The notes below the pieces were generated by a model. That model ran no database searches and was not told the DNA's origin. It saw only the letters and a program-made list of their open reading frames with translations. The translations under genes and the position numbers were made by a program. From the NCBI GenBank assembly GCA_900314995.1, contig OMXK01000005.1, forward strand, positions 44,010 through 108,009: a DNA stretch of 64,000 nucleotides. The letters are read 5' to 3'. This DNA is from an uncultured Prevotella sp. (GTDB taxonomy: Bacteria > Bacteroidota > Bacteroidia > Bacteroidales > Bacteroidaceae). Positions 18,659 to 26,205 of the stretch are shown here, piece by piece (position 1 is the first letter of the stretch; each line of letters begins with the position of its first letter).

Positions 18659-20647
18659 ATGGATTATATATTCAAGGAATGGGAGAAGAAGCTCTCCACC
18701 TTTGAGAGCAGCGTAGAGAAAGACCTGGCGGAGATCAGGAAGTGCAAGGCAGAGATGCAGCAGATAAAGCTCGACGTAGTGGCAGAGCTGCAGAAAGGTC
18801 GCTATGTGCGCGACACCCAGCGGCTGGTGCTGTCGGCACCGGAAATCATCATTGGCAATGTCGACCGCAACGGCACCCTCTTTGCGGGAGGCTCCAAGGT
18901 CATCGTCCGAGGCACCCAGGTAGGTGTCGAGGGAGCCGGAGAGGGCGGCCGCCTGGAGCTCCGGGCACCCAGCATCCGCGAGATTGCCGAAGACCCGGGC
19001 ACCGACGGGCGGGAGCATGTCGTAGGATCGCTGTCGGAGGTGGTCAGCCAGGCGCGCAATATCATCATCCAGAGCGACGATGCCGAAGGGGCCTTTTCTG
19101 CCCCCACGGCGCCCACGGGCGGCAGCGGGGTGCGCATCCATGCCGACAAGACCATCGACGTGCATGCTGCTATGACGGCGGAAAGCCGAGAAGGACGCCT
19201 GACAGACTTGATCAGTGAGACTGAGAAACAGAAAGACTATCTCAAGGAGCAAGCCAGTGCCCATAAGAAGTCGTTCACGGATCTGAAGAAAGAGATGGAG
19301 GAACTGATAGAGAAAAGGGATACGCTGGCAAAAGACTACGAAAACGTCCGTACTAACTATCGGGAAATCAGAAAAGCATCTGAAGAGATTGAGGCACTTT
19401 CCATGTCAATCACTGAGGAGACCTACGCCTATGCAGAGATTCTGTCTATGCTGGCAGAGACCAACCGGAGACTGAAGTGCTTCAAGGACGAGAAGTCGAA
19501 AATCAAGAAGGGCGACGACTTCAAGAAAAAACCGACCGGAGCGAGTGTCAATATCACGGGTGAGAACATCAGCTTGACATCTGCCGACGGCGAGAACAAT
19601 CTGCGCGACAACGAAGAGTCGGGAATCACCATCGCAGCCAACACGGTGAGCGTCGCTTCCCTGGACAAGGAAGGAGCACTGAATAAGGAAGGCAAGGTGA
19701 GCGTGGTGGCCATGAACATTGAAATGGCCACGGCAGGCGGTGCCGACCAGAAATTCGACGAAGAAGGAATACTTGAGAAGGCTACCTATACAGCTGAGGG
19801 CGAATTCAAGCTGACGTCGAAGAACATCACCATTGAGGGTGTCGACTATGAGGTGGCCGACAAGAAATTGAAGGAGAAGCAGCTCACCGCCGACAGCAAG
19901 ATCAAACTGCGCGCCAAGACCATCGAGGTATCCACAGAAGGCTCCGCCAACGTGGAGGTGGATGACAAAGGCAAGATGACCAAGGCCAACTACACCTCGG
20001 AGGGCGACATCATCGTACACTCGAAGACCCTCACCGTGGAGAGTACCGACACCGACTTGGAGAATGGCGAGACCAAGGAGAAGGCCCTCACCGCAGACAG
20101 CAAGGTGGCCATCCGTGCCGAGAAGATGGACCTCTCGGCCACTGATACCGAGGGCAAGGCTACGGGCAGCGTGAGCATCAATGCCAAGGCCGTCAGCGTG
20201 AAGTCGATGGACGTGGAGAAAGAGAAACGCACCGACGACAAGTTGGCCGAAGGCAGTACAATGACCATCGTCGCGGAGAAGATGTATGTGGGTGCGAAGT
20301 CGAAGGATGTCAAGTCGAAGAAGGTGCAGGTGGTGTCCGAGGAGATCGGTGCCTTTGCCGACAAGACGCTGGAGATCCAGCAGGACGAGGGCAAGGCGCT
20401 GGTGCAGCTCTCGGGAGGCAATGCCTCGCTGGGCGGCAGCAAGACGCAAGTCTACGGCGAGACCACGATCAATGCCAAGACCGAGGTGAAGGACGAACTG
20501 AAGGCGCCGAAGGCTACCATCGACAATGTCGAGGTGAAGAGTGCCTTCAAGTCGCCGAACATCCAGGACGGCATGGGCGTCAGCGCCGGCGGTGGCGGTG
20601 GCAGTCTGAGTGCAAAACTGAAGACGGAGGATGCCCCGAAGGATTAA
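18659..20647 (+). CDS. Large beta-solenoid/coiled-coil protein, spike companion
   Basis: A 662-residue protein without signal peptide that I do not recognise as a named family. Residues 1-40 are a short coiled coil; 55-165 are short beta repeats (LSAPEIIIGN, SKVIVRGTQVGVEG, RNIIIQSDD); 180-275 form a long charged coiled coil; 290-625 contain at least nine imperfect repeats of the type xVxIxAKxVxVxSxD (for example EFKLTSKNITIEGVD, KIKLRAKTIEVS, SVSINAKAVSVKSMD). The alternation of hydrophobic and polar residues matches the triple-stranded needle of phage spikes and VgrG tips. A GGGGG linker lies near the C-terminus. It starts 18 bases after the VgrG-like gene. The most economical reading is a second, possibly trimeric, needle or scaffold working with it; this is inference. 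Confidence 0.65.
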   Translation: MDYIFKEWEKKLSTFESSVEKDLAEIRKCKAEMQQIKLDVVAELQKGRYVRDTQRLVLSAPEIIIGNVDRNGTLFAGGSKVIVRGTQVGVEGAGEGGRLELRAPSIREIAEDPGTDGREHVVGSLSEVVSQARNIIIQSDDAEGAFSAPTAPTGGSGVRIHADKTIDVHAAMTAESREGRLTDLISETEKQKDYLKEQASAHKKSFTDLKKEMEELIEKRDTLAKDYENVRTNYREIRKASEEIEALSMSITEETYAYAEILSMLAETNRRLKCFKDEKSKIKKGDDFKKKPTGASVNITGENISLTSADGENNLRDNEESGITIAANTVSVASLDKEGALNKEGKVSVVAMNIEMATAGGADQKFDEEGILEKATYTAEGEFKLTSKNITIEGVDYEVADKKLKEKQLTADSKIKLRAKTIEVSTEGSANVEVDDKGKMTKANYTSEGDIIVHSKTLTVESTDTDLENGETKEKALTADSKVAIRAEKMDLSATDTEGKATGSVSINAKAVSVKSMDVEKEKRTDDKLAEGSTMTIVAEKMYVGAKSKDVKSKKVQVVSEEIGAFADKTLEIQQDEGKALVQLSGGNASLGGSKTQVYGETTINAKTEVKDELKAPKATIDNVEVKSAFKSPNIQDGMGVSAGGGGGSLSAKLKTEDAPKD

Positions 20648-20678
20648 AATATCAAAAATAATAGAGGAGTGAAAAGTT

Positions 20679-21374
20679 ATGAATAATTATATTTCATTTG
20701 AGACAATCGATTTTGCGAAGAAACTAAAGGGCTATAACATGCTCTTCAACTATCGGATGTCAAATCTTTGCGTCAAGGCAGAACCCACTGCCCTGATGCC
20801 CGTAACCGTCTTTGTGGCTGGCACGGAGTACAATCTGGAAGAGGTGGCTAATATCCTGAAGCCCGACGATTTTTCATTCGATGTCTATCCCAAGAACCAA
20901 AACAACCTGCAGGATATCATCAGCGGCATCTTCGACGTCCATCCGGAGTTCAAGATGGAACTCAAGACCGATAAGGCAGAGAATGAGGGAGGGGCTGACA
21001 CCCAGCATGTCTTCTATACCATGCCGCCAGTAGATAAGGACCGCCGCAAACTGCTGAATGAGACCACCAAGACCTTCCATAAGGAGTGCAAGGTTAACCT
21101 GGATATCACTTATGCAGAACTACAGGCTCGACTCGTGGAACCCTATACCCAGATGTCACCTCAGGATGTCGACGAGGCAAGGAAAGGCTTCAAGAAAGTC
21201 TATGATAAAGCGAGGGAAGAGTGTGACAAGATGCTGCAACTGAAGCTCAACGAGATCGAGGAGGGCTATCAGCGCTATCTTACTGAGTATAATGACCGGT
21301 ATGCTGAGCCAGAAACGGATGACCATGAAATGGAAGTATCGGAAGATCCTGAGATAGATGCACTATTCAAATAA
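20679..21374 (+). CDS. Degenerate ribosome-recycling-factor-like protein
   Basis: A 231-residue cytoplasmic protein whose whole length can be aligned by eye with ribosome recycling factor (RRF, about 185 residues). NLEEVANI sits where RRF has the domain II loop (PLNxxANI). Near residues 115-127, MPPVDKDRRKLL sits where RRF has PPLTEERRK-L. A two-helix coiled region follows (KECKVNLDITYAEL, then SPQDVDEARKGF to LKLNEIEE) with an acidic C-terminal tail of about 35 residues. Conserved RRF residues are lost: the arginine-rich VRNIRRDA helix reads VNLDITYA, and the TGRA turn reads VKAE. It is therefore unlikely to recycle ribosomes. It lies between the solenoid gene and the second STAS gene. Homology to RRF is my own reading and needs a profile search; otherwise it is a hypothetical protein. 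Confidence 0.55.
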   Translation: MNNYISFETIDFAKKLKGYNMLFNYRMSNLCVKAEPTALMPVTVFVAGTEYNLEEVANILKPDDFSFDVYPKNQNNLQDIISGIFDVHPEFKMELKTDKAENEGGADTQHVFYTMPPVDKDRRKLLNETTKTFHKECKVNLDITYAELQARLVEPYTQMSPQDVDEARKGFKKVYDKAREECDKMLQLKLNEIEEGYQRYLTEYNDRYAEPETDDHEMEVSEDPEIDALFK

Positions 21375-21394
21375 CTTAAGCAATACGTAACAAT

Positions 21395-21805
21395 ATGGAT
21401 AATGATTTTATTGTCACTCTGAACGGCACGTCCTTGGTTGTCGAGCTTGGCAGAAGTCTCAATACGACTAACGCACCGGCACTGGCGGAAGAACTCACCA
21501 AGTATAAGGGTCAGGCTATTGAGAAAGTGGTTTTCGATGCCTCTGAGCTGATGACCCTTTCCAGCAGTGGTCTCAGGGTAGTTTACTTTGCAAAGCAAAG
21601 GCTGGGTAACAAGCCGGAAATCGTCTTCGTGAACTGCGCTAAGGAAATCTACAACACACTGAAGATTATCGGCCTTGCCCCCTCCATCAAGTTTGTGAAA
21701 GTAGAGGGAAAGAAAGTCGTACGCAAACAAGAGGAGCTTGATAGTTTTGCCGCGAACAACGATGTGGTGTGTTACTCAATGAAGTTGGGACAAAGCGACG
21801 AATGA
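21395..21805 (+). CDS. STAS-domain anti-sigma-factor antagonist, second copy
   Basis: A 136-residue STAS protein with the motif LMTLSSSGLRVVYFAKQ; Ser56-Ser58 sit at the usual phosphorylation position. It is about 35 residues longer than the STAS protein encoded at 14115: the extra C-terminal tail (VEGKKVVRKQEELDSFAANN onward) is polar and could bind a partner. It lies 25 bases before an RsbW-type kinase gene, the normal antagonist-kinase pairing. I infer that it is the direct substrate of that kinase and of one or both phosphatases in the cassette. Confidence 0.9.
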   Translation: MDNDFIVTLNGTSLVVELGRSLNTTNAPALAEELTKYKGQAIEKVVFDASELMTLSSSGLRVVYFAKQRLGNKPEIVFVNCAKEIYNTLKIIGLAPSIKFVKVEGKKVVRKQEELDSFAANNDVVCYSMKLGQSDE

Positions 21806-21829
21806 CAAGAGCGTTTTTGAGATGAGGCT

Positions 21830-22225
21830 ATGACTCGACTGCATTTCCAGCCTATTCAGGGCAAGTCGCTTGACATCATCGATGCCATCCTCCAGACAGA
21901 GGAAGTGGCATCGGTAGGAAATGCGTGGGAAAAAATCTGCGTGGTGGTTGAAGAGCTTGTACTGAATATTGTCGACTATTCCAACTCCAACTATCTTGAT
22001 GTAGAAATCCTTCGCAATGAGAGGAGCATCACCCTGCGTTTCCACGATGCCGGTGTGCCGTTCAATCCACTTAAAAAAGACCCGCCTGATATCACTTTGC
22101 CGATGGAAGAACGAGAAATAGGCGGACTAGGAATCTTCTTGGTCACCAAGTATATGGATACAGTGGCTTACGAACATACAGGAGGAGAGAATATACTGAC
22201 CGTCGTGAAAAGCATAAAGGGGTAA
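21830..22225 (+). CDS. RsbW/SpoIIAB-like serine kinase (HATPase_c)
   Basis: A 131-residue GHKL ATPase-fold kinase of the anti-sigma type. The N box is VVEELVLNIVDYS, the G1 box DAGVPFNP, and the G2 box GGLGIFLVTKYMD. Such kinases phosphorylate STAS antagonists and bind a second target, classically a sigma factor. No sigma factor is encoded in the cassette. It shares its box sequences closely with the C-terminal domain of the next gene's product (DTGVSFDP, GGLGVFLVREIMD), suggesting duplication within the cassette. Gaps on both sides are about 24 bases. Confidence 0.92.
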   Translation: MTRLHFQPIQGKSLDIIDAILQTEEVASVGNAWEKICVVVEELVLNIVDYSNSNYLDVEILRNERSITLRFHDAGVPFNPLKKDPPDITLPMEEREIGGLGIFLVTKYMDTVAYEHTGGENILTVVKSIKG

Positions 22226-22248
22226 AGTGGTTTAAAGATAAAGAATGT

Positions 22249-24396
22249 ATGGGACGATTTCTGGAAGTTATAAAAAAGAATCTCAGCCTGAGCATTATCA
22301 TTGCTGCAGCTATACTGCACGTATTGATAGTGGTTTTCATGTCTTATACCAGCCATAATATCATTCAGGAAACGATGGAACAGCTGGTAGAAAGGGAAAT
22401 GGCAGGCATTTATCTCGGTATACGCAACCATTTGACAAAGATAGAGATTACGGTCGATAATATGTCGTGGGTGGTGAGAGATGACCTAGGAGATCCCGAT
22501 GCAATGTATGTGAAAACTCGCCGTTTGGTGGAAAACAATCCTGCTATCCTTGGCAGCAGCATCACCTTCATTCCTGACTATTACCCACAGAAAGGACGCT
22601 GGTTTGAGCCGTATGCAGTACGACGGGCCGATGGCACAGTCGAGAACCTTCAATTAGGTTCTGCCGAACATGACTATACGAAAAGCGAATTTTATGTAGT
22701 GCCGATAGAAACTGGTCGTGGTCACTGGTGCGAGCCCTATCGGGACAACGACGGGGCTAAGGCGATGGTAACCACTTATGCCGTTCCTGTCCGTGATTCA
22801 AATAATAAGATCGTAGCTGTAGTCGATGCCGATCTGCCTATTAGCCTGCTTGAAGGAATGGTGGAAGAAGGTAAGGTCTACAAGAGCACTCAGCGCTTTC
22901 TGATATCTGGCAAAAACCATCTGCTAGCAGGTCAGGATGGGCCTGTGTTTCAAATGGTACTCAAGCAGATTTCAGATTATAGTGACAAACAAGGGTATTT
23001 CACTCTGGAAGACGAGGAAGGTCGGGATTTGCACGTATTCTACCACCCTGTAGGAGGTATGACAGATTGGGTGTTAATCAGTGTCCTTGAAGATGGTGAG
23101 GTGTTTGGTAAACTGCGTAATGTGCAGCTTTTGTTGCTATTTGTCGTTTGTGTAGGCTTGTTGCTTGTAGGCTTTGTCATAAGCCGTGCCTCTCGGAATT
23201 TGGAACGGCTTCGTCAGACTAACGCCGAAAAGGAACGCATCGCTTCCGAGTTGCATGTGGCCAGTCAGATACAGCAGAAAATGCTGCCTAATGGTAGCAT
23301 GATCTATGATAACGTTGAAATCTTCGGTAAGCTTGTGCCTGCCCGTGAGGTGGGAGGTGATCTATTCGACTATATTATCCGCGACGAGAAACTATTCTTC
23401 TGTATTGGCGATGTCTGCGGTAAGGGCACCCCCGCCGCTATGCTGATGGCCAGTATCCATTCGCTGCTGTATGCATTTACGCTTCACGAGAACAATCCTG
23501 CCCGTGTCGTTCATGCACTTAACGAAGTGGCCTCTGACGGTAATGAGGATTGCCTGTTCTTTACCTTCTTTATCGGGGTGCTCGACCTGCCTACAGGACG
23601 TCTGCGCTATTGTAATGCAGGCCATAATGCACCATTTATATTAGGTGATGAACTCATGATGCTTGACTGTGATCCCAACGCGCCTATAGGTCCCATGGAC
23701 GATGCGGAGTTCAGCTTGCAGACCATTACGCTAAGTCCAGGTAGCACAATCTTCCTCTATACCGACGGACTGACTGAGGCTAATAACGCAGAAGGGCAGG
23801 AACTCGGTCTTGAGCGCACGAAAGAAGTGTTGAATGATTGCGTTAAGCGGCGTTTGAAGCCCGAGGATATTGTAAGTACAGTCACCGAAGCGGTGCATCG
23901 CTTTGCGATGGGTGCTGAACAAAGCGATGACCTGACAATGCTCGCCGTGCGCTACACACCCCAGAAGTTTGAAAGTACCATGACAGAGACAATCACGCTG
24001 GATAACGATTTATGCGAAATAACACGCTTATCTGATTTCCAGGTCGCGGTATATCCCAAGATGAATGTCGGGAAATCGTTGGCCAGTAAGCTTCGGCTAG
24101 CCGTTGAAGAGGCGGTGGTGAATGTGATAAAATATGCCTATCCGTCTGGCAGGCATGGAAGTATCCATGTGGCATTCATGACAGATGGTCGTCAGCTCAA
24201 AATTACGATCACTGATACAGGTGTCTCTTTTGACCCGACAACCATTGCGAAAGTAGATACTTCGCTGTCAGCTAAGGAGCGGAAGATAGGCGGGCTGGGT
24301 GTATTCCTGGTGCGTGAAATCATGGATTCCATCAATTATGAACGCGTTGACGACCGAAATATCCTGACCTTGACTAAAAAGATTGAAAAAGAATAG
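22249..24396 (+). CDS. Membrane sensor with SpoIIE phosphatase fused to an RsbW-like kinase
   Basis: A 715-residue protein combining opposite activities. It has TM1 (about 13-31), a periplasmic Cache-like sensor (about 35-285), TM2 (about 287-309), a short coiled linker without an evident HAMP, a SpoIIE/PP2C phosphatase domain (about 325-565; VGGDLFDY, GDVCGKGTPA, SDDLTMLA), and a C-terminal GHKL kinase domain (about 580-715; N box VEEAVVNVIKYAYP, G1 DTGVSFDP, G2 GGLGVFLVREIMD). The metal ligands and nucleotide boxes look intact in both, so both could be active on the same STAS partner. It ends the cassette, and a 12-bp hairpin lies 42 bases after the stop. The sensor differs from that of the phosphatase encoded at 12103. 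Confidence 0.9.
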   Translation: MGRFLEVIKKNLSLSIIIAAAILHVLIVVFMSYTSHNIIQETMEQLVEREMAGIYLGIRNHLTKIEITVDNMSWVVRDDLGDPDAMYVKTRRLVENNPAILGSSITFIPDYYPQKGRWFEPYAVRRADGTVENLQLGSAEHDYTKSEFYVVPIETGRGHWCEPYRDNDGAKAMVTTYAVPVRDSNNKIVAVVDADLPISLLEGMVEEGKVYKSTQRFLISGKNHLLAGQDGPVFQMVLKQISDYSDKQGYFTLEDEEGRDLHVFYHPVGGMTDWVLISVLEDGEVFGKLRNVQLLLLFVVCVGLLLVGFVISRASRNLERLRQTNAEKERIASELHVASQIQQKMLPNGSMIYDNVEIFGKLVPAREVGGDLFDYIIRDEKLFFCIGDVCGKGTPAAMLMASIHSLLYAFTLHENNPARVVHALNEVASDGNEDCLFFTFFIGVLDLPTGRLRYCNAGHNAPFILGDELMMLDCDPNAPIGPMDDAEFSLQTITLSPGSTIFLYTDGLTEANNAEGQELGLERTKEVLNDCVKRRLKPEDIVSTVTEAVHRFAMGAEQSDDLTMLAVRYTPQKFESTMTETITLDNDLCEITRLSDFQVAVYPKMNVGKSLASKLRLAVEEAVVNVIKYAYPSGRHGSIHVAFMTDGRQLKITITDTGVSFDPTTIAKVDTSLSAKERKIGGLGVFLVREIMDSINYERVDDRNILTLTKKIEKE

Positions 24397-24437
24397 GAAA
24401 AAAGCAATTATCGAGAAGCGTGAGTTTATAGGTAACA

Positions 24438-24470
24438 AACTACCAGTTTGCAGGGATGAAACTGGTAGTT
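24438..24470. terminator. Perfect 12-bp hairpin between convergent genes
   Basis: AACTACCAGTTT (24438-24449) and AAACTGGTAGTT (24459-24470) are exact inverted copies with a 9-base loop. The site lies between the convergent ends of the cassette and nadB. There is no long T run on either side, so it is either a weak bidirectional terminator or an RNA 3'-end stabiliser. Confidence 0.6.
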
Positions 24471-24505
24471 CGTCGTAATGAAACTTCCCTTCAGATGGGA
24501 TGCGA

Positions 24506-26095
24506 TTATTTCTTGTCGTAAGCGTGGACGGGGTAGTCAGTGGTGAAGTGGAGACCACGGCACTCCTTGCGCTCCAGAGCCCAGCGGGTGATGAGGTAGC
24601 CGACGTTGATCATGTTACGCAGTTCACAGATGTCCTTCGAAGCCTTGACGCGCTTGAAGAGGCGCTCGGTCTCTTCGTAGAGCATATCGAGACGGTCCCA
24701 GGCACGGTGGAGGCGCAGGTCGCTGCGTACGATGCCGACATAGTCGGACATAATCTGGTTCACCTCCTTCACGGACTGCGTGATGAGCACCTTCTCCTCG
24801 TTGGTCATCGTGCCTTCGTCGTTCCACTTAGGCACTTTCTCGTTGAAATCGTAGAGGTCAACGTGCTTCAGCGAGTCCTTGGCGGCAGTGTCGGCATAGA
24901 CGACGGCCTCGATGAGTGAATTGGAGGCCAGACGGTTGCCGCCGTGCAGACCAGTGCAGGAACATTCACCGAGGGCATAGAGACGCTCGATGCTGCTCTG
25001 TCCGTTGAGATCGACCTTGATGCCGCCGCACATATAGTGGGCTGCAGGTCGCACAGGGATATAGTCGGTGGTGATGTCGATGCCAATACTGAGGCACTTC
25101 TGATAGATGTTTGGGAAGTGACGGCGCGTCTCCTCTGGATTCTTATGAGTGACATCGAGGCAGACGTGGTCGATACCGTGAATCTTCATCTCCTTGTCGA
25201 TGGCACGGGCAACGATGTCACGAGGCGCCAGTGACAATCGCTCGTCATACTTCTCCATGAATGTCTCGCCGTTGGGCAGTTTCAGTATGCCCCCATAGCC
25301 GCGCATGGCCTCGGTGATAAGGTAGGCGGGGTGAGTCTCCTTGGGGTTGTGGAGCACAGTCGGGTGGAACTGCACGAACTCCATATCAGCCACCGTTCCC
25401 TTGGCGCGATAGACCATCGCAATGCCGTCGCCCGTGGCGATGACGGGGTTAGAGGTGGTAAGATAGACGGCGCCACAGCCACCTGTACACATGACGGTAA
25501 CCTTCGAAAGATAGGTATCAACCTTCTGCGTCTTGGGGTTAAGCACGTATGCCCCGTAGCACTGGATGTTGGGCGAACGGCGGGTGACGCGCTGGCCCAA
25601 ATGGTGCTGGGTGATAATCTCCACAGCGAAATGATTCTCCTTGATGTCGATGTTCGGATCCTGACGCACAGCCTCCATCAGACCGCGCTGAATCTCGGCC
25701 CCCGTATCATCGGCGTGATGCAGGATGCGGAACTCAGAATGCCCGCCCTCACGATGCAAGTCGAAAGAGCCGTCGTCCTTCTTATCGAAGTTGACACCCC
25801 ATTTCACGAGCTCTTTAATCTGCTCGGGAGCCTTGCGCACCACCTGCTCAACGGCCTTCTGGTCGGAAATATAGTCGCCAGCAATGATTGTATCGGCAAT
25901 GTGCTTGTCGAAGGTGTCGACCTTCAGGTTTGTTACCGAGGCTACGCCGCCTTGTGCAAACGAGGTGTTCGCCTCGTCGAGCGAAGTCTTACAGATCATA
26001 CATACTCGGCCTTTGTTGGCCTTAGATACTTTCAGTGCGTAGCTCATACCTGCCACACCAGCACCGATCACCAGGAAATCGTATTTGTACACCAT
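24506..26095 (-). CDS. nadB: L-aspartate oxidase
   Basis: NadB oxidises L-aspartate to iminoaspartate with FAD (fumarate can be the electron acceptor without oxygen), the first step of de novo NAD synthesis in the cytoplasm. The 529-residue product starts with the FAD-binding motif FLVIGAGVAGMSYALKV, has the flavoprotein motif ANTSFAQGGVASV, the family block RPAAHYMCGGIKVDLNG and the FAD-site GLHGGNRLASNSLIEAVVYA. The frame is open 50 codons further upstream, but MVYKYDF at 26095 immediately precedes the dinucleotide-binding motif and lies 33 bases after a good -7 box, so it is the start. nadA and nadC are not adjacent here. Confidence 0.94.
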   Translation of the reverse strand: MVYKYDFLVIGAGVAGMSYALKVSKANKGRVCMICKTSLDEANTSFAQGGVASVTNLKVDTFDKHIADTIIAGDYISDQKAVEQVVRKAPEQIKELVKWGVNFDKKDDGSFDLHREGGHSEFRILHHADDTGAEIQRGLMEAVRQDPNIDIKENHFAVEIITQHHLGQRVTRRSPNIQCYGAYVLNPKTQKVDTYLSKVTVMCTGGCGAVYLTTSNPVIATGDGIAMVYRAKGTVADMEFVQFHPTVLHNPKETHPAYLITEAMRGYGGILKLPNGETFMEKYDERLSLAPRDIVARAIDKEMKIHGIDHVCLDVTHKNPEETRRHFPNIYQKCLSIGIDITTDYIPVRPAAHYMCGGIKVDLNGQSSIERLYALGECSCTGLHGGNRLASNSLIEAVVYADTAAKDSLKHVDLYDFNEKVPKWNDEGTMTNEEKVLITQSVKEVNQIMSDYVGIVRSDLRLHRAWDRLDMLYEETERLFKRVKASKDICELRNMINVGYLITRWALERKECRGLHFTTDYPVHAYDKK

Positions 26096-26127
26096 AGGTT
26101 TTTGACTTGTTTTTTGTTTATTTGGTG

Positions 26128-26186
26128 CAAAGGTAGTAATTTTTTCGGATATTATTTGCATCATGATAAAAAAAGTTGTATCTTTG
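26128..26186. promoter_or_regulatory. Divergent promoters for nadB and the 26206 gene
   Basis: On the minus strand TACCTTTG (26135-26128) lies 33 bases before the nadB ATG. On the plus strand TATCTTTG (26179-26186), preceded by TTTG near 26155-26158, lies 20 bases before the ATG at 26206. The two start regions are about 45 bases apart and could influence one another. Confidence 0.7.
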
Positions 26187-26205
26187 CAGCAAAACCAAGA
26201 CGAAG

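Noticed and set aside
17843-19264. 473-codon minus-strand open frame opposite the spike genes
   Set aside because: It spans the junction of two well-supported plus-strand genes, has no start signals and reads as low-complexity shadow sequence.
14486-20647. A standard type VI secretion locus
   Set aside because: No TssB/TssC sheath, Hcp, TssE/F/G/K baseplate or ClpV gene lies in the window; only spike-like proteins are present, so calling it a T6SS would be unsupported.
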